A DNA stretch of 64,000 nt, taken from contig JAUPSS010000003.1 in assembly GCA_040285825.1 (NCBI GenBank), positions 1,612,001-1,676,000 of the forward strand, given 5' to 3'. The notes beneath the pieces were generated by a model, which had not been told where the DNA came from, made no database searches, and worked only from the letters and a program-made list of their open reading frames with translations. This document shows, in pieces, positions 22,185 to 31,593 of this stretch. Source of the DNA: Eukaryota sp. TZLM1-RC. Taxonomy: Eukaryota > Metamonada: BaSk clade. The translations under genes were made by a program, and so were the position numbers. The stretch's first letter is position 1, and every line of letters begins with the position of its first letter.

Positions 22185-22400
22185 GTTTTGCTATGAAAAG
22201 ATTTGATATATTTGTATGGCGCTCTCGAATTCATTGGCCATTATTAATAGATCACCTCGGTTTTTCAATCGAATTAGAGAAGTTTTAGCTAGACAGCAAG
22301 CAGATCAAGATTTTGTAGAAAAAATCTTGGTTCAATGAATTTCGTCCCATTAGTTCTGAGTTTATTTTGTTAAGTGTGTAAGTTTAATAAATATAAAGTT
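22185..22400 (+). mobile_element. Family 1 non-LTR element, 3' end only
   Basis: A strongly 5'-truncated copy: AAAAGATTTGATATATTTGT, the FSIELEKF-like C-terminus and then the tail AATTTCGTCCCATTAGTTCT up to AAGTGTGTAAGTTTAATAAAT. Matches 5015-5200 and 47330-47530. Confidence 0.8.
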
Positions 22401-22708
22401 TTGCAAATTTTGCCCGACCGAAAGTAACAAATGAAATCAATTACCTTTTCAATGCATCATGATTATAAAACAATGAAAGTAAGATTAAGTATTTGTGTAG
22501 GAATAGGTTTCTATAAATGTATTGCTTCCCGACAATGAACATCGTATCATATGTATCGACTTAAGTTCACCAACTTTCAACAAGTCCTAGTGACAAAGAC
22601 TTATTCTAATGCTATTTCGTTCATTGTTTATGGAAAAAGCAATACAATAAATAATTTAATAAATAACAAAACCAATTTTTATTGTAATAGTCAATCCAAT
22701 TCAATGTT

Positions 22709-25324
22709 TCAAAGTTCGTCAACAGAGGGCTCACTAGTGTTCGTCTTATTGGAAGGAACTTCTACTTTGGGCTTGGGCTTGGGCTTCGCTAAGATTCTTC
22801 TGATAGTTTTTTCAAGATCTTTTTGCTTAGCCTCAATCTCAGTTCCAGTGACAGCAACAGAATCATAAAGACTTTTTTTGGCCTGTTTGTCGAGCTTTTT
22901 CTCTAACCATTTGCTAATATCTTTTACCTTGGACAAAACCTCTTTCTTGTCCTTTTTAGCAATCAAAGACTCGTTTAATTGGTTGAATTCCAAAGAAGTC
23001 TTCTCCAAAAGTGTAGTCAGGCTATTGACCAAGTACTTTCTTTTTGAGTGTTCAGTTGCTCTTTCTGAAACCTCATCAAATATCGCTCGCAATTTACCCA
23101 TTCGAGTTGTGAATACTTCTACAACAATTTCTGGACCAGAATTTGGTAGAGGGGAATCAAAATCAAGCCAATCACCTTCTGTTTCAAGGATTTCCTTAAA
23201 TAATTGTATTTTTTCTGGTGGGCAACTTTTATAAAAAAGTGACTCCTCATCTAAAAGATTGGCCTTAAGTTCATATAAATAAGATTCAAAAGAATTTCTT
23301 ATTTGATGCGCTTCATCTAAGAGAATATCTTTTCTTTTTAACTCTTCAAGAAATTCCCGTTGATGATTAAGAGTTTCATTGACAGTTAAATCAGGAATTA
23401 ATTTGAAAGAATCTAGTAAAAGTCGAGCCTTCTCATTCAAATCACCCATTCTATAAGAATGGTTGGCATGATCAATTTGTAGAAAATGATTGATTCCTTG
23501 GTTGATATTGTCATAGAGCTGAGTGGCAGAAATTTGATCCTTTACAATTGAGCAAATAGAATCAACTGTGAATGGAATTTTTACCTTGATTGGGACACGT
23601 GATGTTGTGATCTCTATTTCTGATCTCCTCTCAGTTTGATTTTGACCCTCAGTCGCGTTTACAGTTGTATTATTTCCTCCCGTCATCTCTGAACTGACCA
23701 ACTTCTCCATCTGTTTGGTGACATTAACATAGGTAGTTGCAAACACAGAAGACACCTCAAAACAATTGACTGGAGAAATAGCTAAATTAATACGAATTTT
23801 CAAAGGCTTTTGTTCTTTTTGGATAGACAGAGTAGTATTGAGGGACGAATATTTTAAAATTTCATTCTCCACCAATTCGTGAGCTCCTCTAACATTGACA
23901 AGTGCAAAATATTCATTTCCAGAGTAATAAACCACAGAAAAATTTCCGTCTACCCTGTGCGAGCTGAAAAACTTGCCTACTCTAGGACCTCTTGGATGTA
24001 TCACATTATCCAAATTGGAAAGCGTTTGAGGAAAACTGTAAACGTCATCAGACCAAAAATCAGCAAGACTAAACTTGACCATGGCAAATCTAGGGTGTAA
24101 AGAAGCGGCATAGTAAACACATCCCACGGCTACTCCTTCGTCAGCATTACTCATTCTCATTAAGGGGATATCAAAGCTATTTTGAATACTATCCAAAAGT
24201 TGAGGTGATCTAATACCACCGCCAATGGGAACGATTCCATCAACTTCCGAAAGATTAAACCCTGAAAGTGTTCGTTGGAGGGTTTTTTGGGTCAGGGCCA
24301 TGAGTGATGGGCATCTTGAGTTGAGGTGATCAACAGTGATAGTGGTGACGAGATCTGATGATGATGGATGACGTGTTTTGATTGAGGTTTGATAGAATCT
24401 GGGTAGCATTAAAAACACCAAGTCTTGATCTACGGAGATTTTTGCCTCAGGATGACCAGCAAGTACCTCTTTGGATTTTTGAATTATTTGGCGAATTTTT
24501 ACCATTCCCTTGTCGAAATTTTCACGATCTGTTCCCACCTGATCTCTAATTGTAAACACCGAATCAATACCAAAATTTTGAAAAAACAAATCAATTAAGC
24601 AATCAGTAACCGCATCACCACCAATAAACTCTTGGTGAAAGTTATTGACTGAAATTGAACCAAGTCCAGAACTAGTTTTGGCGGACTTTTGGAAAGTTTT
24701 GGCGGGGGTAAAAGATACTAAAGAGCTTGCTATACGCTTAGCTCCTATGTCTAGAAAGACGTAATTCATCGGATCAGTGATTGGTTGGCGTACTCTGAGT
24801 TCCAAGGCAGCGGCAGCAGGGGAAGACAAGACACCCAGACAGTTGAGAGAGGTGAGAGATATGGAACGTTGAAGTAGTGCGGAGAGAGAGGAATCGGCAG
24901 CAAATGGAACAGAAATTACCACATCTGTAGCAGTCTCTCCCGATTGAACACTAGCAGAATCGGCGATATGTTGAAGTAACATTGCCAGAATAGTATCAGG
25001 AGAAATTTCACCGATAGGAGAGTTCCAGATTGATCCAGCAGTTTCGCCTAATCTGTGAGCATTGAGAAGAGAGAGAAGAGAAGGAGAGACGCAAGAAGGG
25101 CATCTTGACGAGACAGAAATAGCAGTGTCACCAATGAAACGTTCTCCATTATGAAAAGCTACATGAGCGTGAAAGCGACGTCTTCCCATGTCAGATAGAA
25201 CAATATCGGGACGACCCCCACGTTTCAAGTAGTGTGCGACTAAAGAAGCATCACCAAGATCAACACCAATAATTGAACAATAACTGAGATAGAGCAGTGT
25301 ACAAAAAACTAAGGAGCGTATCAT
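22709..25324 (-). CDS. HYOU1: ER Hsp70-family chaperone (Grp170/HYOU1/Lhs1 type)
   Basis: An 871-aa intact frame. Residues 1-17 form a signal peptide (MIRSLVFCTLLYLSYCS), directly followed by the nucleotide-binding start IIGVDLGDASL. Further ATPase-domain marks are GERFIGDTA, DVVISVPFAADSS, GVLSSPAAAALELRV, NYVFLDIGAKRIASS and VDGIVPIGGGIRSP. The C-terminal half has a beta-type domain with an acidic and N-glycosylation-site-rich insert, then a long helical domain, the layout of Grp170/Lhs1 (yeast Lhs1 is of similar length). The C-terminus is SVDEL, an H/KDEL-like ER-retention signal. Grp170 acts as nucleotide-exchange factor for BiP and holds unfolded clients. Confidence 0.88.
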   Translation of the reverse strand: MIRSLVFCTLLYLSYCSIIGVDLGDASLVAHYLKRGGRPDIVLSDMGRRRFHAHVAFHNGERFIGDTAISVSSRCPSCVSPSLLSLLNAHRLGETAGSIWNSPIGEISPDTILAMLLQHIADSASVQSGETATDVVISVPFAADSSLSALLQRSISLTSLNCLGVLSSPAAAALELRVRQPITDPMNYVFLDIGAKRIASSLVSFTPAKTFQKSAKTSSGLGSISVNNFHQEFIGGDAVTDCLIDLFFQNFGIDSVFTIRDQVGTDRENFDKGMVKIRQIIQKSKEVLAGHPEAKISVDQDLVFLMLPRFYQTSIKTRHPSSSDLVTTITVDHLNSRCPSLMALTQKTLQRTLSGFNLSEVDGIVPIGGGIRSPQLLDSIQNSFDIPLMRMSNADEGVAVGCVYYAASLHPRFAMVKFSLADFWSDDVYSFPQTLSNLDNVIHPRGPRVGKFFSSHRVDGNFSVVYYSGNEYFALVNVRGAHELVENEILKYSSLNTTLSIQKEQKPLKIRINLAISPVNCFEVSSVFATTYVNVTKQMEKLVSSEMTGGNNTTVNATEGQNQTERRSEIEITTSRVPIKVKIPFTVDSICSIVKDQISATQLYDNINQGINHFLQIDHANHSYRMGDLNEKARLLLDSFKLIPDLTVNETLNHQREFLEELKRKDILLDEAHQIRNSFESYLYELKANLLDEESLFYKSCPPEKIQLFKEILETEGDWLDFDSPLPNSGPEIVVEVFTTRMGKLRAIFDEVSERATEHSKRKYLVNSLTTLLEKTSLEFNQLNESLIAKKDKKEVLSKVKDISKWLEKKLDKQAKKSLYDSVAVTGTEIEAKQKDLEKTIRRILAKPKPKPKVEVPSNKTNTSEPSVDEL

Positions 25325-25389
25325 TAGTTATCAAAAAGAGTATTGTATTTCATCCAGATCTTTTTTTTATATTCATTTAACAAAAAATA

Positions 25390-25680
25390 TGAAAACATAA
25401 AATACACAACTAAAACTCCGCATCCTCAAAACCCGCCTCCCCTACATCAAAACAATTAATTGCTAAAGATTCAGAAAATTTCCCAAAAGAAGAGAGTGAA
25501 TCAGAAATTAAATTCACCATTCATTCATAAATAGATAATACAATTCTGTTTTGTTAGTAAACACGATTGAAAATTCTTCCAGTTCTTTCCTTTACAACTA
25601 CAACAAAATCTTCAAGTATAGCCATAGCAGCCTTACGTAGAGATCCAAGCAGAGAAAAAACAAAGGGACATAAATTATAT
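25390..25680 (-). mobile_element. Family 2 non-LTR element, 3' end only
   Basis: The minus strand reads a KERTGRIFNRVY-like C-terminus followed by a 3' UTR (TTCTGATTCACTCTCTTCTT, then TAGTTGTGTATTTTATGTTT). Near-identical sequence lies inverted at 26333-26640, and a third copy at 36540-36700. Confidence 0.75.
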
Positions 25681-26332
25681 TAGGCATGAGAATTTTCATT
25701 AACTGAGGAAATGAGTTTCGCATATTTAGCAATTATATATTTTTCGCCAGCAAGATCTGTATTGATCTTTCAATAACATTCATGAATTCAAGTTGCCACT
25801 AATGACAGATGGCCATTGTTTTCCAATCGATTATCAGACGCTAATGCAATGGAACCATGTCACGTTTTTGAAAAGAAATCTTGATTCAATGAAATTGGTG
25901 CAATGAGCTTTACATTTAATCTGTTGAGTGTTGAATCTGTTCAATTCCAGGTTCTTGTCTACTGATATATAAGGAAAAATTCAAAAAAAAAAGAACTTTC
26001 AACCACAAAAAAATGATAAAAGGAACAAACTACGTACATATTTATCCACCTATTTTTGCAATTTGTCGAATATAAACAGAAAACAGAACTATTTTTTAAC
26101 AAAATCTGCTAAAACAATTTGTTTTATATTAACCAAACTGAAATGTATTACAAAATCCAAGCTTTTAAACAATTAACTAAACCGATGCTGTAATTGTTTT
26201 CAAAGTGAGGTTAATTATACTTCTCATCGCAATTTCGATGACATGATCTGGAAAAAGCTCCTATCAAACTGCTGGTGATAGTAACTCAATTTCATAATTC
26301 AGTTTTGGTCAAATAATTCAAGGTAATTCATC

Positions 26333-26640
26333 TATGGCTTTCCTTGAGGATTTTGTTGTAGTTGTAAAGGAAAGAACTGGAAGAATTTTCAATCGTGTTT
26401 ACTGGCAAAACAGGAAGTCGAAGTCAACAATTGACATTGACAGACAGGATTGTATTTTCTATTTTTTAAGGAAATGGTAAAACTAATTTCTGATTCACTC
26501 TCTTCTTTTGGGAAATTTTCTAAATCTTTAGCAATTAATTGTTTTGATGTAGGAGGGGCTGGTTTCGAGGATGTGGATTGAGTTTTAATTGTGTATTTTA
26601 TGTTTTCATATTTGTTGTTGGATAAAATTAAAATGTAATA
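26333..26640 (+). mobile_element. Family 2 non-LTR element, 3' end only (inverted partner of 25390-25680)
   Basis: Plus strand: GCTTTCCTTGAGGATTTTGT, VVVKERTGRIFNRVYWQN, then the same 3' UTR as at 25390-25680. A short insertion (AGTCGAAGTCAACAATTGAC) separates it from the other copy. Confidence 0.75.
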
Positions 26641-26949
26641 AAAAAGGTTTTGGTCAATAAGTTGAAGTCAAACAATTCAAAACCATAAGATGATTGGAAT
26701 ATTTTTGGAAAATTTCATAAACAAAAGTCCTGCGCCCACCTATAAAAGCTAACTTACACAGCTCTTCAGCTGATGAAGCACCAATTTCACCTCAATTGGG
26801 ATGAAAAAATAAATGATTATTGATTATATTGCAAGTTTTGTTATTGATTTTCCATCTTCAGAATCATTGCGTTTCTGAGACATTACATTGTTCACCTCTT
26901 CCTCGTTTCATTAAGTCCACTTTGAATAACATTATGGAGTTTCATAACA

Positions 26950-27075
26950 CGCGAATTGCTATTCGCTTTTGAATAGCGAAAATCTCCCATCATTCAATTG
27001 ATGGAGTTTTTAGTATGTTAAAGTATTAGTTAAGGTTTTTGGTTGAGTTTTAAAATGTACCTGTTCCAGAAATAA
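26950..27075 (+). mobile_element. Family 3 element, 3' end only
   Basis: TCCCATCATTCAATTGATGG followed by TTAAGGTTTTTGGTTGAGTT and ACCTGTTCCAG is the inverse of 17219-17347 and 40389-40510. Confidence 0.7.
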
Positions 27076-27365
27076 AATTTAGTTGTTGATCAACAGCTGA
27101 CTGTGAATATGATTGACGTTGATCAAAATATCGTGAATGCGATTATCTCTTCAAAGCAAAACACTATCAAATTGAATATAAATGAACTTCGATGATTTCA
27201 TTTACACAAATATGGGAAAATATATTTAATATATATTCAATCTTTTTAAATCAAAAAGTAACAACATCTCAAATGAACAGAAGGCCTCTACTGTATTGTT
27301 TATCACAATTTGTTTCGATACCAAAAAAAGGCAAAATCTAAAACACAGGCTAATGATAAATCGAA

Positions 27366-27951
27366 TTAAGAACGAACAACTTCGGTAGATTTGGGGACGG
27401 CACTTTCGGCTTGGGAAAGATGGAGTTCCATGTGTGAAGGATGTGACATGTATGCTGAGATAAGTCCATCAAGGTGTTCACAAACGATTGATTCTACCGT
27501 GAGCTCTGTAGGTACGTCTTCTTCCCTTAGGAGCCTGATTTACGGCAACATGGCTGACGTAGGTATCAGTAAGACCCTTTCTCAGAGCTGAGGCTTCAGC
27601 ATTTCTAAGGAGATCAAGAACAAAACGAATAGACTTTTCGGGCCATCTTCCTTGTGATACACCGAATTCCTTAGCTTGAGCAGTACGACCAACCTATGAT
27701 GAAAACGCGATAACGACAAACTCCACCGTTGAAGCGACGGAAAGGAATGCATCTCTTCCTCGCTAAGACATCGTTGAGATAACGCTTGGCCTTTTCAAGG
27801 GACATACCCTTAATTGCTGCGGCAGTCTCACGAGTGTTCTTAAAAGAAACACGAAGGTAAGATCCACGGGCCTTAACGGCTAAGATTAGTCATACGATCG
27901 TTATGACTTACTCTTTTCAGGATTGGTGGGAAGAGCGGTGTAATGGATCAT
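27366..27951 (-). CDS. RPL17: Ribosomal protein uL22 (RPL17), three microintrons
   Basis: Exons 27912-27951, 27722-27879, 27486-27693 and 27366-27454 give 164 aa with no internal stop. Introns are 27880-27911 (32 nt), 27694-27721 (28 nt) and 27455-27485 (31 nt), all GT...AG. The joins restore family sequence: [57 protein letters not shown]. uL22 lines the peptide exit tunnel of the large ribosomal subunit. A pyrimidine tract (TTTCCCTTTTCCCTTTTTC) lies just before the ATG, as is common for ribosomal protein genes. A divergent small gene starts 346 bp away. Confidence 0.93.
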
Positions 27952-28297
27952 GAAACCGGAAGAAAAAGGGAAAAGGGAAAAGTTTAGAACTCACAAAATA
28001 AAATAGAACAATAATAATACACAATAATATAATATATTCACAAGAATATAACAATAACATTCCATTTAAGAATAGTTACAACTCAATTAGTGTTGATGAA
28101 AAAACAGAGCCTCCAATTTTTTTTTAAAAACAATCGTTTGTTCTTCAAATTCCGAAATTCAGTTGCAGTTCTAATGTCCGAAGTATCTTATTCGAAATAA
28201 GCTGTAAGCTAACATTTGTAAAAGCGGAAAAATTCAAAGAAAATAATCAGATGAATGCAAGTTCCGAAAAACTTTTTTATTTTGCCGGCTCTGATCA
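27952..28297. promoter_or_regulatory. Shared divergent promoter region (uL22 / small two-exon gene)
   Basis: 346 bp between two divergent ATGs. Next to uL22 is a pyrimidine tract on its sense strand (27953-27985). The rest is AT-rich, with runs of AATAAT near 28005-28050. No known factor site is recognised. Confidence 0.5.
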
Positions 28298-28731
28298 ATG
28301 GACCTGTTTGACTTTGATCCACCTTCACCATATTCATCACATGATCTCCATAACTCCGTCTTTACTTCCAAGAGATCTGTAACAAGAGGATATAGATCTT
28401 TTGTTGAAGAGAACATAAAATTGAAACAGACAAACCAGCTTGTTCGAGCAAATAACATTTCTGGATACGAATCCGAAGAAGTATGCATTTCATGTTCTCA
28501 CTCAAGCTGGTCACTTATTTGAGCCAACAATATGAAAATTCGAGAAGCACTAGCCAATCACAAGAAACCTGTCATTCAGAACAGCAGTTTCCAAATCTTC
28601 CAACTCTTCAATGGGAAACAATGGACTTTGAAACTGAGACCAATGATGATAGGGCACGATGCTTGACAAATACGAATGTTGATACTGATTTTGACGAATT
28701 GTTTGAATATGATGTTATGAAAACTTGTTGA
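28298..28731 (+). CDS. Small protein of unknown function, one 26-nt intron
   Basis: Exons 28298-28480 and 28507-28731 give 135 aa. The intron (28481-28506, GTATGC...TCAAG) joins ISGYESEE to LVTYLSQQYENS; without it exon 1 stops after 13 more codons. The protein starts MDLFDFDPPSPYSSHD, has one short coiled-coil-like stretch (FVEENIKLKQTNQLVRA) and a Ser/Gln-rich, acidic C-terminal half. No domain recognised. The splice model is supported by frame, canonical ends and length like the other microintrons here, but not by homology. Confidence 0.55.
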
Positions 28732-28913
28732 TGTAAAAAATATTATATTTGTTTTTCAATTGATCCAAATATATTTAAATATTACTTGTTGATGGCTATA
28801 GTTAAATGCTTTGTGTTTATATTTTTCAACAGGATTCCCCTCTTGAATTCATAAATAGATGACCTTCAAAAACTTTTTTAAACTTGTTGATATTTCTCAC
28901 TTTCCTCAACACA

Positions 28914-31493
28914 ATGGATCCATCTACTACTTCTGACTATCTTACTCACATCGAGTCTGTTGCAGAAAACATCAAGAAGGAGCTTAATGCACCTGATGGT
29001 TTTTCTGCTGCTCTCGTGCTAGGGTCTGGTCTCAATCAATTTGTTGAAGATCTCAAGTCCCGTGATTGCTCATCAGTCCCATATGATAAAATCGGTATGC
29101 CTCCCACTGGTGTCGAAGGCCATATCGGTGCTGTATTTGCAGCCACTTTTGGTCAACATAAAATTATGTGCTTTGCAGGCCGATTCCATGCTTATGAGGG
29201 TTATCCCGGTTACACAACGTGTTTTTTGCCACGTGTTGCCGCCATGTGTGGATGTAGGTATTATATTGCCACCAATGCTGCTGGAGGTTCCGCTGAAGGG
29301 ATGCAAGCAGGTGATATTATGCTCATTACTGATCACATCAATGCTACAAAGCTCTCAGTTCAGTCCGAAGTTCAAGGTGATTCTCGATTTGGTCCATCGA
29401 TCATCTCTGGTTCCGATATCTACTCTACTGAACTCCATGATATTGCCAGAAATATTGTCAAGGAAATCAAACGTCCCGACTCTGATGAGTTGGTTTTCAA
29501 GGACAGAAAGCTTTTCGAAGGAGTTTACATGTGGAGTGGTGGTCCTTCTTATGAAACTTTCGCTGAGGTTCGCCGCGGACAAGCCCATGGAGCTTCTGCT
29601 TATGGAATGTCCACCGTTCCGGAAGCGATTGCTGCACGCGCTTTAGGAATGAACGTTTTTGGTCTATCTCTCATATCTAACTTGGCCGCGGGTATCTCCC
29701 CTGTACCTCTGACTCATGGAGAGGTCGTCATTGCCGCCAAGGAAGCCTCTCCCCGTGTCTCTGCTTTCATCACTGCGTTGCTGGAACGTCTCCCCGTCAA
29801 GAGCTTTGAATGCCCTATTACCCAGGATCCATCAGTCCAAGCTGATATTCCAGTCCGTCCACTTCGATCAAGCTACCCCGCTGTGTCTGAAATTGAAAAG
29901 GCTGTTCGCTCATTGGGCTGCTCTATTGACTTTGCTGTCCATGTGAGTAACGTCTATGGATCTGAAATGCATTCATTGATCTGTCCTGCTTCTTCCCTCA
30001 TTAAAAAGGTTTCTGTTCCCTCTCTCTTGGGTTCAATGTGTAAGCATTCGTTCGCTGCTTCCAATGCTGAATTGGCTATCTATGGGTGTGATTCCGGTTC
30101 GATTTGTTTCATCCAATACAATCTTCCTGCTAGTGAGTGTATTTTGTATGGATTAGAACCAGTAGAAATTTCCCTCGTCACGACCATTCTCAGGTTGTCA
30201 GGGGCCAGGGCCTTTGTTCAACTATCTCCCAGTGTTTCAATCAAGCAGACCACAAATTCATTAGTTGTGGTTAAAGATATTGCTCATTTAACCAACACTT
30301 CTCCTGCTCCTCTGAGTCACCCTGCTTATCTAGTTAGTCAAGGATTTTCCGTTGACTTTAGCAAACTATCAGAATTGATTGCTCCCGAAGAAGTTGTTTC
30401 TGGCGTAGGATCAGCAGCTAATGTTGCAGCTTTCCCTGCACCCGTTTTGCCTTCGCCATCAGAAGTAAATATAGCGGTCCAATCAAATTGTGATTCAATT
30501 GTGATTGACAATGTTGGTTTCCTTGACACTGCCCGTGCCCTAGGAGCCAGTGCTTCTATGATTTGCTCCAACACTGGAGTTTTCTCAGATTCTGATATCA
30601 CTTCTAGGTACACAGTTGTCGCTAACACGCACAAACAAGCTATCGGTAATGCATGTAATGATCTTTTAACCAAGAGACAGTTCTCAGTTTCGCCATTGTC
30701 TGCTCACGATTCTGCTAATACTGGAGCCATCCCAGTTTTGTATAATCCTCATGAACTATGTTATGATTCTGGTTTTGTTACCCCAGTTGATGAGGCCATT
30801 GTTAAGATTCGTGAAGCTTCAGGTATGCATGAGGCTGCGGTTGTTTATGGAATTATTGGTCCATTGAACCTCTCTCAGTATGCTGAGTTTGGTATTACTG
30901 TCTATTTGGGATCTTCTATTATTGCAAATGTCTTCAAATTGAAGGATGATACCTTTATCATTCACTTTGATGGAGACTTGAACTCTAATAATGGAGCACC
31001 TATCCGCAGAACTGGACTAATTACCAGAATATTAGCTAGATTGAAGGCTGAAAAAACTTTAGTTTTGTTACCAATTATCAATACTGCTGAAAACAAAAAC
31101 ATTGCCACATTTGTTAATGACCATGTCAATATTTGGCAAGATTCTGCTCTTTGGGGACATAATGACCCTGTCTGGGGCCCAAGATTCCCTGATATGTCAA
31201 ACCTTTACACTGACAAGCTTCGTGAAACACTTTGCGCTAAATTTGGTGACAGCGATGTCTGTACAGGTCAAGGCACAGTTGTTTTCCACTTTGGTCCAAT
31301 TTCGAACTGTGAGCTCTCCCTTGCTCAATATTTGAAATGTAACGGTGTTGTTACTGGCCGAGGAATGGAGATTGTTTCTTTAAGACATTGTTCATTACCC
31401 CTAGCCTGTGTTGGCTATACTATGGAAGCACTTGAAGTGTCTAATTTGGACTTCATCAAAAGCATTGTTAAAGAGTTTATTGAAACAGCTTAG
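28914..31493 (+). CDS. Three-domain purine nucleoside phosphorylase (one active, two degenerate PNP domains)
   Basis: 859 aa from the ATG at 28914. Residues 15-295 form a complete trimeric-type PNP: LGSGL phosphate loop (36-40), GRFHAYEGY (89-97), TNAAGGS, DHIN, GGPSYET (209-215, Glu214), GMSTVPE (231-237) and ISNLAAGI with Asn256. This class cleaves purine nucleosides with phosphate to base and ribose-1-phosphate. Residues about 320-595 and 615-859 repeat the same fold order in degenerate form: ARALGASASMICSNTGVF (539-556) matches ARALGMNVFGLSLISNLAAG, and HNDPVWGPRFPDMSNLY (749-765) matches the family's ND..FG.RFPDMS loop. Both lack the His/Glu/Asn set. The single chain therefore resembles a covalent trimer. 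It converges on Sec15, 100 bp away. Confidence 0.88.
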   Translation: MDPSTTSDYLTHIESVAENIKKELNAPDGFSAALVLGSGLNQFVEDLKSRDCSSVPYDKIGMPPTGVEGHIGAVFAATFGQHKIMCFAGRFHAYEGYPGYTTCFLPRVAAMCGCRYYIATNAAGGSAEGMQAGDIMLITDHINATKLSVQSEVQGDSRFGPSIISGSDIYSTELHDIARNIVKEIKRPDSDELVFKDRKLFEGVYMWSGGPSYETFAEVRRGQAHGASAYGMSTVPEAIAARALGMNVFGLSLISNLAAGISPVPLTHGEVVIAAKEASPRVSAFITALLERLPVKSFECPITQDPSVQADIPVRPLRSSYPAVSEIEKAVRSLGCSIDFAVHVSNVYGSEMHSLICPASSLIKKVSVPSLLGSMCKHSFAASNAELAIYGCDSGSICFIQYNLPASECILYGLEPVEISLVTTILRLSGARAFVQLSPSVSIKQTTNSLVVVKDIAHLTNTSPAPLSHPAYLVSQGFSVDFSKLSELIAPEEVVSGVGSAANVAAFPAPVLPSPSEVNIAVQSNCDSIVIDNVGFLDTARALGASASMICSNTGVFSDSDITSRYTVVANTHKQAIGNACNDLLTKRQFSVSPLSAHDSANTGAIPVLYNPHELCYDSGFVTPVDEAIVKIREASGMHEAAVVYGIIGPLNLSQYAEFGITVYLGSSIIANVFKLKDDTFIIHFDGDLNSNNGAPIRRTGLITRILARLKAEKTLVLLPIINTAENKNIATFVNDHVNIWQDSALWGHNDPVWGPRFPDMSNLYTDKLRETLCAKFGDSDVCTGQGTVVFHFGPISNCELSLAQYLKCNGVVTGRGMEIVSLRHCSLPLACVGYTMEALEVSNLDFIKSIVKEFIETA

Positions 31494-31593
31494 TGATTTT
31501 ACGGTGATTTTTTGAATAAATTTTATTGTTGCGTATTTGTACAACTTTAATTAAAAAGTATTTACAATAAATCGAGCTGGAAAACATTCAAAA

